Shown: piece by piece, positions 57,315-64,000 of the stretch
How the letters are laid out: every line of letters starts with the position of its first letter
Position numbering within the stretch: position 1 is the stretch's first letter
Notes under the pieces: model-generated
The model's input: the letters and a program-made list of their open reading frames with translations, nothing else
Told to the model about the DNA's origin: nothing
Database searches by the model: none
Made by a program: the position numbers and the translations under genes
Source: Kangsaoukella pontilimi
GTDB lineage: Bacteria; Pseudomonadota; Alphaproteobacteria; Rhodobacterales; Rhodobacteraceae
Direction of reading: 5' to 3'
Length of the DNA stretch: 64,000 nucleotides
NCBI RefSeq assembly: GCF_009830125.1
Contig: NZ_WUPT01000002.1
Location: 558,001-622,000, forward strand

Positions 57315-58253
57315 ATGCAGAAGAAAGTGTGCGTATTCATTGCTTTGGCTGTAACCGGTCTGTCTGCCTGCGGGGGAGGTGGGGGAGGTGGCGGACTCGG
57401 CAGCGCCACAGCATTCGCGTCGCTTGGCGAAGTCTACCGCACAGAACCCACCGGTTCTCTTTTGAATGACCCTTTTGCGGTCTTTCAGGCCATGCGCGGC
57501 AACCCCGACTTCACGGCGAGCAACACCAAGGGCGCGACCGGCAATATGGCGGTTGCGACATTCCTCGGCGGCGCCCCGGTGCTTCGCGACGTCCGCATGT
57601 CGTTGAGTGAGGATATGACGGTTTTGACGCTTCAGATCGAAGGACTGGGGACGGTCAACCTGCCTGCAGATGGCACTCCGGGAGAGACTTCGGGAAGCTG
57701 GGGTGAGTTCTTTGACGGGCGGTACGTAACGCTTTTCACCTTCGATGATACAGGAACCATAGCCTATTCGGACAACCGTAACATCATGTCGACCGTGAAC
57801 GGGCAGGGCGTTTTCGGATTGGAAACGCCGCTCGACCGGCTTCCCACCGGTTCCGGCCCTGTATCCTATTCGGGGGATTTCGAAACAATCGGCTATGTCA
57901 CCAGCTACACGATACCCGCGGGCGCTGCGACTGATGGCACCATGAGCATGCTGGTAGACTTTGACAGCAGAACCATTTCGGGCACGACAGCGGGAGATAT
58001 CTACTACATCACTTCCGGTAAGACCCTGCAGGTGGACGGTGGCGCGACGGGCACGATTTCGGGCAGCGTTTCCGGCAATGGTGTCGCTGGAAGTTTCACG
58101 CTCAACGGTGCGGAATCCAGCGCGTTCCACAGCTTCGAAGGAAATGTCTTCGGCTGGAATGCCGATGATATCGGCGGCGGCGTTGTGGCCTCGATCACGG
58201 GCCCAGGCGGGACCGGTTATGCCTATGGCACGTTCGAAACTACTCGGGACTAG
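57315..58253 (+). CDS. Transferrin-binding-protein-like beta-barrel lipoprotein
   Basis: A 312-residue lipoprotein: signal MQKKVCVFIALAVTG, lipobox LSAC, then eight glycines. The C-terminal half resembles the small beta-barrel of TbpB-type surface lipoproteins (MLVDFDSRTISGT, ISGSVSGNGVAGSF, GGGVVASITG). There is no Slam exporter or TonB receptor gene beside it, so a role in iron or haem uptake is not supported. GAGG precedes the chosen ATG. Upstream, 260 bases contain only AT-richer sequence with no gene. Confidence 0.75.
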   Translation: MQKKVCVFIALAVTGLSACGGGGGGGGLGSATAFASLGEVYRTEPTGSLLNDPFAVFQAMRGNPDFTASNTKGATGNMAVATFLGGAPVLRDVRMSLSEDMTVLTLQIEGLGTVNLPADGTPGETSGSWGEFFDGRYVTLFTFDDTGTIAYSDNRNIMSTVNGQGVFGLETPLDRLPTGSGPVSYSGDFETIGYVTSYTIPAGAATDGTMSMLVDFDSRTISGTTAGDIYYITSGKTLQVDGGATGTISGSVSGNGVAGSFTLNGAESSAFHSFEGNVFGWNADDIGGGVVASITGPGGTGYAYGTFETTRD

Positions 58254-58456
58254 CCTCCAAATTCCTCTGGACTCCACCACGGGGCGTCGGGTAACCGGCG
58301 CTTCATGTCGTTCAACACGCGCCATATCCTCCGACGCCGACGCTGATCCTCAGCGTTTCCGTCCGCGCGCGCCTGTCGCGCATCACCCCTGAAATCCGTT
58401 GACTCGCTGCCGCACGCGCGGCACCTCTGTCACTTCCGTATTCAAGGACCCAAGCG

Positions 58457-59629
58457 ATGATCCCGTCGATCCTGCCGACCTACAACCGTGCTCCCATGAC
58501 CTTCGTCAAAGGCGAAGGCGCCTGGCTGATCGAAGAGGACGGCACCCGATATCTGGATCTCGGCGCCGGCATCGCGGTCAATGCGCTCGGCCACGCCCAT
58601 CCCAAGCTGGTGGCAGCCCTGACCGAGCAGGCTGGTCTGCTCTGGCACACCTCGAACCTCTACAACATCCCGGGCCAGCAGGAGCTGGCCGACCGCCTGA
58701 CCGAGGCGACCTTCGCCGACACGGTATTCTTCACCAATTCCGGAACCGAAGCCTGCGAGCTTGCCGTCAAGATGGCGCGGAAATACTGGTCCGAGACGGA
58801 CGATCCCAGAACCGAGATCATCGCGTTCACCGGCTCGTTCCACGGCCGGTCCGCGGCCGGGATCGCGGCGGCGGGATCCGAGAAGATGACCAAGGGCTTC
58901 GGCCCGCTTCTGCCGGGCTTCACGCATCTGCCCTTCGGCGACCACGATGCGCTGCATGCCGCGCTGACCGACCGGATTGCCGCCGTGATCCTCGAGCCAG
59001 TGCAGGGCGAGGGTGGGATCGTGCCGGTGCCGGACCAGTGCCTCAAAGGCTTGCGCGATCTCTGCGATGAGACCGGCGCGCTGCTGATCTTCGACGAGGT
59101 GCAATGCGGCATGGGCCGGACCGGCCGGCTCTTTGCCCACGAATGGTCCGGGATCGCGCCGGATATCATGATGGTGGCCAAGGGCATCGGCGGGGGCTTC
59201 CCGCTCGGTGCCGTTCTGGCCACCGAAGAGGCCGCGTGCGGCATGACGGCGGGCACGCATGGCTCGACCTATGGCGGCAACCCGCTCGCCATGGCGGTGG
59301 GCAACGCGGTCATGGAGACGGTGGCCGAGCCCGCCTTCCTTGATGAGGTTAATCGCAAGGCCGGCGCGCTTCGCCAGAAGCTCGAAGGGCTGGTGGCCGG
59401 TCATCCGGAGGTCTTCGAAGCGGTGCGCGGTTCGGGCCTGATGCTTGGCCTGAAGTGCAAGGTCACGAACACAGATGTGGTCTCGGCGGGCTATGCGCAG
59501 CACGTGCTGACGGTTCCTGCGGGCGACAACGTCGTGCGCCTGCTGCCGCCCCTCACCATCACCGATGACGAGATCGCCGAGGCTGTGAACCGTCTCGACC
59601 GCGCGGCAGCCGCGCTCGCGCCTGCGTGA
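58457..59629 (+). CDS. argD: Acetylornithine/N-succinyldiaminopimelate aminotransferase
   Basis: A 390-residue class III PLP aminotransferase for arginine (and possibly lysine) synthesis. The features seen are [40 protein letters not shown] (PLP-contact Asp) and [13 protein letters not shown] with the Schiff-base lysine. The C-terminal [16 protein letters not shown] is typical. A TTGACT hexamer about 55 bases before the ATG may be a -35 element. argF follows 85 bases downstream. Confidence 0.95.
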   Translation: MIPSILPTYNRAPMTFVKGEGAWLIEEDGTRYLDLGAGIAVNALGHAHPKLVAALTEQAGLLWHTSNLYNIPGQQELADRLTEATFADTVFFTNSGTEACELAVKMARKYWSETDDPRTEIIAFTGSFHGRSAAGIAAAGSEKMTKGFGPLLPGFTHLPFGDHDALHAALTDRIAAVILEPVQGEGGIVPVPDQCLKGLRDLCDETGALLIFDEVQCGMGRTGRLFAHEWSGIAPDIMMVAKGIGGGFPLGAVLATEEAACGMTAGTHGSTYGGNPLAMAVGNAVMETVAEPAFLDEVNRKAGALRQKLEGLVAGHPEVFEAVRGSGLMLGLKCKVTNTDVVSAGYAQHVLTVPAGDNVVRLLPPLTITDDEIAEAVNRLDRAAAALAPA

Positions 59630-59640
59630 TCTTCGAATGT

Positions 59641-59685
59641 TCCTAATTATCCCGGGGGAGGCCAAAGGCCGGGGGCAGAGCCCCC
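59641..59685 (-). repeat. Intergenic two-hairpin repeat, copy F, inside argD-argF
   Basis: Read on the minus strand: GGGGGC-tct-GCCCCC (59671-59685), GGCCTTTGGCC (59660-59670), then CCCCCGGGATAATTAGG. It sits between argD and argF, against the direction of transcription. Confidence 0.75.
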
Positions 59686-59714
59686 AAGCCCCGACCGAAA
59701 AAGAGATATCCGAT

Positions 59715-60641
59715 ATGTCCCATTTTCTAGATATTCACAAAACCGACCCCGACGCGCTCCGGTCCATGATCGAGCAGGCGAAGGCGATCAAGACGGCCCG
59801 CGCCGGGCGACCCAAGGGGGCGAAGGACGACGATTTGCCGCTCGACGGGCGGATGGTGGCGCTCATCTTCGAGAAACCCTCGACCCGGACCCGCGTGTCC
59901 TTTGACGTGGGCGTGCGGCAGATGGGCGGCGAGGTTCTGGTCCTGTCGGGCAGCGAGATGCAGCTCGGTCATGGCGAGACCATCGCCGACACGGCGCGGG
60001 TTCTGTCGCGCTATGTGGACCTGATCATGATCCGGACGTTCGAAGAGGATGCGCTTCTCGAACTGGCCGATCATGCCACAGTGCCGGTCATTAACGGGCT
60101 TACCAACCGCACCCACCCCTGCCAGATCATGGCCGATATCCTGACCTACGAGGAGCATCGCGGGTCCATCGCCGGCAAGAAGGTGACCTGGTGCGGCGAC
60201 GGCAACAACGTCTTCGCCAGTTTTGCCCATGCCGCCGGACAATTCGGTTTCGACCTGACCTATTCGGGGCCGCCGACCCTCGACCCGGAGACCGAGTTCA
60301 TGGACCTCGCCCGGTCGAAGGGCTCGAAAGTCGAGATCGTGCGCGACCCGATTGCGGCGGTGACGGATGCCGACCTCGTGGTCACCGATACATGGGTCTC
60401 GATGCATGACAGCCAGACCACGAAAGAGCGGCGCCACAACCAGCTTCGCCCGTATCAGGTGAACGAGGAACTGATGCGCCATGCCAAACCGGATGCGCTC
60501 TTCATGCACTGCCTGCCCGCCCACCGCGAAGAAGAGGCGACCAGCGCCGTCATGGACGGCCCGCATTCGGTGATCTTCGACGAGGCCGAGAACCGGCTTC
60601 ACGCCCAGAAGGCGATCATGCGCTGGTGCCTCGGCGTATGA
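59715..60641 (+). CDS. argF: Ornithine carbamoyltransferase
   Basis: A 308-residue enzyme that makes citrulline from ornithine and carbamoyl phosphate. The carbamoyl-phosphate loop is [25 protein letters not shown] and [11 protein letters not shown], with the catalytic cysteine, are diagnostic. The start is the ATG of MSHFLDIHK; the longer frame runs through repeat copy F and is not conserved. It probably depends on argD expression or a promoter in the repeat-bearing gap. Confidence 0.96.
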   Translation: MSHFLDIHKTDPDALRSMIEQAKAIKTARAGRPKGAKDDDLPLDGRMVALIFEKPSTRTRVSFDVGVRQMGGEVLVLSGSEMQLGHGETIADTARVLSRYVDLIMIRTFEEDALLELADHATVPVINGLTNRTHPCQIMADILTYEEHRGSIAGKKVTWCGDGNNVFASFAHAAGQFGFDLTYSGPPTLDPETEFMDLARSKGSKVEIVRDPIAAVTDADLVVTDTWVSMHDSQTTKERRHNQLRPYQVNEELMRHAKPDALFMHCLPAHREEEATSAVMDGPHSVIFDEAENRLHAQKAIMRWCLGV

Positions 60642-60648
60642 GGCCGGG

Positions 60649-62475
60649 TCAGGGGCAGGGCGTGCTTCGGGTCAGGATGTCGAAGCGCGCGTCCTGCCCG
60701 ACGATATCGTAATTACGTCTGACCGCCTCGGCGGTCGCGCTGCCGGCATAGGCGAGGATGTCTAGCGGAGCCTCGCGGAAAGGCAGGACCCGGTCGACGA
60801 TCAGCACATCGGGGCAGCGGGCGAGGTCGCGCGCCATCTGCTCGCGGCTCCGTCGAAGGACGGCATGCCGTGGGTCGTCTTCCGTCGCGCCGTTCTCGAC
60901 CATGTCCAGCGTGCCGGGCAGGAGCCATAGGGAGGCGGCGTGGCCGGTCCAGTCCGCACCTGTCTCCAGCGCCAAGGGGAAGGCGGGCAGCAGCGACGGC
61001 GACCAGACCAGCAGGCGCTCGGGCGCGATGCCCTGTGCTGCAAGCTGTGTTTCGAGCGGGGTCGACAGCGGGTTTCGATAGGCGCCGACCGACAGGAAGG
61101 CGTTCAGGAACAGAGCGATGACGCCGAGCGCCGCGATGGCCCGCGCGACCTGTGTGGCCTGGGCGGCCATCAGCGCAAGGGCAATGACCGCCAGAGCATG
61201 CGCCGGTGCGGCGTGGTAGCTGAAACCGTTGCCCTGAAGCGCATAGGCGGCGAGCGCTGCGAGAAACAGCAGAAGCGCCCGGCGCGGGCCAGGCTCCGTG
61301 CCGGAACCGAGTGCGAGGCCCACCACCGCCAGCGTGACAGGCAAGGGCCAGAGATTGCGCAGGAACAGGTCGAAGGGCAGTGTGTAAGCGCCGTAGACCA
61401 GCCGGGCATCCGGCACGATGATCGTGAAATACTCCCGGTGGAACAGCGTCACACCTGCGACATAGGCTAGACCCACCGCGCCCATGGCAAGGTTGCCGGG
61501 TGCGAAGATAGGGCGGAGGCTGCGTTCGCGGATTGCCTCAAAAAGGGCGAGCAGCGCCGGGTAGACCAGGAAATGGGGTTTCAGACAGATGCCCACGCCC
61601 GCGACCAGTCCGCGCAGCACCGCGCCCTGTCCCGAGAACGGAGCGTGGAGGAACAGTGCCGCCGCCACCCATGGCAGGATCAGAATCAGCATAATGTGCT
61701 CGCGCTGACCGAAATGCGCGAGGAAGGGCAGGGTGGTGGCTGCTGCGACCGCCGTCAGGAACAACCATCGCCGGGGGAGGTCGCGGGGTGTCAGCGCCGT
61801 CACCCATGCCAGCGACAGGGTCGTCAGCGTGGCCATGAAGGCTGCGAGTGAGGCGGCCGGGGCAAGATCGAACAGGTCACCGAAATGGAGCGCGGCACGC
61901 ATCAGGTAGAAGGCCAGGGGCGGGTTCACCTCGGACAGGTCCGTGTAAAGCCGTGCGCCCTCGATCCACTGACGTCCTGCCACGAGGTACCAGGCGACGT
62001 CGTGATTGACATAGGCGTCCCTGAACCAAGCGAAGATCGCGATTCCGGTGACAAAAGCGATGATCTGGCCCGGGTCGACGCTTGTCTCGCCGGAGCGAGA
62101 GAAGACGAGGTGCCGCTGCGCCAGGTAGCTTGCAGGCGGGACCGTCAGGCCCACCAGCATGAGAGCTTGCCAGAAAGGGAGATCCGCACGGTCGGCGCCT
62201 GCAACGACAAGGGACGAGATGACAAAGGCCAGTCCGGACATCGTCAGAAAACGCGGCAGATAGGGGCCGAGCGCCCCGTCCACGCGGAAGGTCAGTCGCG
62301 CCTGACCGACGAAGCTGACAAGAACGGCGGTCAGCCAGCCGGCCATGTTCGCGCCCTGCGGTGCGAGACCGAGGCGATGCGCAACCCAGGCAGCAAGCAG
62401 GTGGGTGAGCGTGGCCGCGACGCCGACCATCGCGAAGGTCGACACTTCGCGCAGGCGCTCGGCTCTGGCTGTCAC
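60649..62475 (-). CDS. GtrA-like domain fused to a GT-C membrane glycosyltransferase
   Basis: This 608-residue membrane protein has two modules. Residues about 8-125 look like GtrA, a four-helix flippase for polyprenyl-phosphate sugars (STFAMVGVAATLTHLLAAW). The rest has about nine helices and a GT-C/PMT-like start (NHDVAWYLVAGRQWIEGARLYTD then NPPLAFYL), with a soluble C-terminal end. Its GTG overlaps the stop of the GT2 gene, so the pair resembles the gtrA-gtrB-gtr modification set with two parts fused. The acceptor glycan is unknown. Confidence 0.82.
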   Translation of the reverse strand: MTARAERLREVSTFAMVGVAATLTHLLAAWVAHRLGLAPQGANMAGWLTAVLVSFVGQARLTFRVDGALGPYLPRFLTMSGLAFVISSLVVAGADRADLPFWQALMLVGLTVPPASYLAQRHLVFSRSGETSVDPGQIIAFVTGIAIFAWFRDAYVNHDVAWYLVAGRQWIEGARLYTDLSEVNPPLAFYLMRAALHFGDLFDLAPAASLAAFMATLTTLSLAWVTALTPRDLPRRWLFLTAVAAATTLPFLAHFGQREHIMLILILPWVAAALFLHAPFSGQGAVLRGLVAGVGICLKPHFLVYPALLALFEAIRERSLRPIFAPGNLAMGAVGLAYVAGVTLFHREYFTIIVPDARLVYGAYTLPFDLFLRNLWPLPVTLAVVGLALGSGTEPGPRRALLLFLAALAAYALQGNGFSYHAAPAHALAVIALALMAAQATQVARAIAALGVIALFLNAFLSVGAYRNPLSTPLETQLAAQGIAPERLLVWSPSLLPAFPLALETGADWTGHAASLWLLPGTLDMVENGATEDDPRHAVLRRSREQMARDLARCPDVLIVDRVLPFREAPLDILAYAGSATAEAVRRNYDIVGQDARFDILTRSTPCP

Positions 62476-63488
62476 GTCTTGTCCTCGCCGCCCACGACCG
62501 AGCGGACGATGTAAAGCGGCCGCGCGCGCACCTCGCCATAGATGCGGCCCACGTATTCGCCCACGATCCCGATCGCAAAAAGGTTCAGCCCGCCGAAGAC
62601 GAGAATGAATATCGCGGTCGATGCGTAGCCCGGCGTGTCACGCCCGGTCAGAATCGTGTCGAACAGGATGAAGGCAGCGTAGAGGAAGCCCGCGAGAGCG
62701 GTCAGGAAGCCCACATAGCTCCAGATGCGGAGCGGCCTCGTTGACGACGCGAAGATGCCGTCGAGCGCAAAGTTCCAGAGCCGCCACATGCTCCATTGCG
62801 ACCGGCCAGCGGCGCGGCCCGCTCGGGTGTACTCGACCTCTGCCGTTTCGAAGCCGACCCAGCCGAACAGCGCCTTGTTGAAGCGTGCCCTTTCGCCCAT
62901 GGCGTCGAGCACAGCCAGAACCTGACGGTCGAGCAGGCGGAAATCGCCCACATCCGCAGGAATGGGCCGCTCTGCCAGCATGTTGAAGACGCGGTAGAAC
63001 TGCCGTGCGGTCCAGCGCTTGATCAGACCGTCCGACGACCGGTCGGAGCGGCGGGCATTCACGATCCGCGCGCCTTGCTGCCAAAGGTGGATCATCTCGG
63101 GGATGACGGCGGGGTCGTCCTGCAGGTCGACGTCGATAGGAATGGCGCAGGCGCCCTTCGCCTCGGCCAGACCGGCGGCGAGCGCCGCGTCCTTGCCGAA
63201 ATTGCGCGACAGGTTGACGATGCGAATGCGCGGGTCGTCCAGCATGGCCGTCCGAAGGATGAATTCGGTGGCATCGGTCGAACCGTCATTCACGAAGACG
63301 AACTCGAAGAGACAGGTGTCCTCCAGAGTCGCAATCGCCGGACCGATACCATCCAGAAACGGACCGATGGCGGCCTCCTCGTCCTTCACCGGGACTACGA
63401 GCGAGACCAGCGGCAGCACTTCCAGCGCGAGTTGCGGGTCGTCCGATGCCGGTACGCCGGGGTCCGAGATATGCGAAGCCTCTGCCAT
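62472..63488 (-). CDS. GT2 polyprenyl-phosphate glycosyltransferase (GtrB/DPM1-like)
   Basis: A 338-residue protein with an N-terminal GT-A domain. [16 protein letters not shown] opens it, [11 protein letters not shown] carries the sugar-nucleotide aspartates, and [14 protein letters not shown] holds the metal motif. [11 protein letters not shown] follows. Two C-terminal helices anchor it to the membrane. The family loads a sugar on undecaprenyl phosphate for flipping. AGGGG lies close before the chosen ATG; two upstream starts are possible. It is coupled to the GtrA/GT-C fusion gene. Confidence 0.9.
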   Translation of the reverse strand: MAEASHISDPGVPASDDPQLALEVLPLVSLVVPVKDEEAAIGPFLDGIGPAIATLEDTCLFEFVFVNDGSTDATEFILRTAMLDDPRIRIVNLSRNFGKDAALAAGLAEAKGACAIPIDVDLQDDPAVIPEMIHLWQQGARIVNARRSDRSSDGLIKRWTARQFYRVFNMLAERPIPADVGDFRLLDRQVLAVLDAMGERARFNKALFGWVGFETAEVEYTRAGRAAGRSQWSMWRLWNFALDGIFASSTRPLRIWSYVGFLTALAGFLYAAFILFDTILTGRDTPGYASTAIFILVFGGLNLFAIGIVGEYVGRIYGEVRARPLYIVRSVVGGEDKT

Positions 63489-63630
63489 TTGGCCCCTGAT
63501 CATTCCGAATGGCGGGACAATTCCGCCTTTGACAGGCTTTTTGTCTCTCGAAACGGGCAACATCATGGCAGAGGCGGGGCAGGATCACGCCCCCTCGACA
63601 ACGGGCGAATTCCGCTACATATCCTCGGCC

Positions 63631-64000
63631 ATGACAGACCTCGCTCATATCCGCAATTTCTCGATCGTGGCCCATATCGACCACGGCAAGTCGACGCTCG
63701 CCGACCGGCTGATCCAGTTGACCGGCACCGTGGCCGAACGCGACATGAAGGATCAGTTGCTTGACGCGATGGACATCGAGCGTGAGCGCGGCATCACGAT
63801 CAAGGCCAACACCGTCCGGATCGAATACCCGGCAAAGGATGGCGAAACCTATATCCTCAATCTGATCGACACGCCGGGCCATGTCGACTTCGCCTACGAG
63901 GTCAGCCGCTCGATGCAGGCGGTCGAGGGCTCGCTTCTGGTGGTCGATGCCTCGCAGGGCGTCGAGGCGCAGACGCTCGCCAACGTGTATCAGGCGATCG
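63631..64000 (+). CDS. lepA: Elongation factor 4 (partial, 5' end)
   Basis: The first 123 codons of LepA, a translational GTPase that acts on stalled ribosomes. G1 is [14 protein letters not shown], the G2 region is [10 protein letters not shown] and G3 is [24 protein letters not shown] follows. The start at [11 protein letters not shown] agrees with the family, but no good ribosome site precedes it. An in-frame ATG 22 codons earlier is open all the way, so a longer leader peptide cannot be excluded. The gene continues past the window. Confidence 0.94.
   Translation, partial: MTDLAHIRNFSIVAHIDHGKSTLADRLIQLTGTVAERDMKDQLLDAMDIERERGITIKANTVRIEYPAKDGETYILNLIDTPGHVDFAYEVSRSMQAVEGSLLVVDASQGVEAQTLANVYQAI

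Noticed and set aside
57054-58325. Upstream extension of the gcrA frame by more than 400 codons
   Set aside because: The canonical GcrA start MSWTDERV is inside, and the extension is antisense to the TbpB-like gene.
58340-58365. TGATCC followed by a GC-rich spacer, considered as a second RpoE promoter
   Set aside because: No CGTA element occurs at the required distance.

Overview
The window looks like a chromosomal segment of an alphaproteobacterium, most likely the family Rhodobacteraceae (Roseobacter group). This is inferred from the high GC content and from family-typical genes: gcrA, an RpoHII-type heat-shock sigma factor, ComM, a DUF1467 protein, a DUF6455 protein, a fused ATP sulfurylase/APS kinase, and a CtrA-type TTAA-N7-TTAA array. 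Gene density is high. Many neighbours overlap by 1-4 bases (ATGA, GTGA or TGATG). I saw no rRNA, tRNA, transposase, prophage or CRISPR array.

Layout. 0-3.2 kb: the end of an unidentified gene, DUF2332 and DUF2237 proteins, then a minus-strand operon of two secreted aspartate-rich proteins and a membrane-anchored LuxR-type regulator. 3.3-14.7 kb: trpB, a small lipoprotein, an L,D-transpeptidase, trpS, a rhomboid-fold protein that has lost its catalytic residues, murJ-glnD, an LppC-like lipoprotein, rsmI and a YraN protein. 14.8-24.1 kb: gshB, comM, rpoH2, coaBC-dut-moeB-like, an M3 peptidase and an inositol-phosphatase-family gene. 24-36.7 kb: sulfate activation, trxB and an Lrp regulator, a Hint protein, an overlooked 40-residue protein, pgeF-midA-lgt, ubiK, ybjN-like, proC-csaA-like-dehydrogenase, tdk and a FabH-like synthase. 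37-46.5 kb: carB, a CPBP membrane protein, aspS, DUF1993, a BglII-like restriction enzyme and an MT-A70 methyltransferase flanking a hemerythrin gene, and a response regulator. 46.6-64 kb: mce, an EI24 protein, a nitroreductase, a histone-deacetylase-family protein, an M48 lipoprotein, DUF6455, dgkA, a serine hydrolase, rimO, a GGDEF-EAL protein, gcrA, a TbpB-like lipoprotein, argD-argF, a GtrA/GT-C fusion with its GT2 partner, and the start of lepA.

Functional links. carB, argD, argF and proC cover parts of arginine and proline metabolism. murJ, lgt, the L,D-transpeptidase and the LppC-like protein belong to the envelope. glnD is the nitrogen sensor. The comM/rpoH2 intergenic region holds three TTAA half-sites at exact 7-base spacing (a CtrA array) and a TGATCC-N16-CGTAA element that fits the singlet-oxygen sigma factor RpoE. 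This suggests that competence and stress control meet at one locus.

The best candidate for something undescribed is the 1.6-3.15 kb operon. It encodes two paralogous small secreted proteins ending in near-pure aspartate tails, one of them built from 12 perfect GACGAT repeats, translationally coupled to a two-helix membrane LuxR-type regulator. A second thread is a family of six intergenic elements with a shared two-hairpin-plus-tail design scattered through the window.
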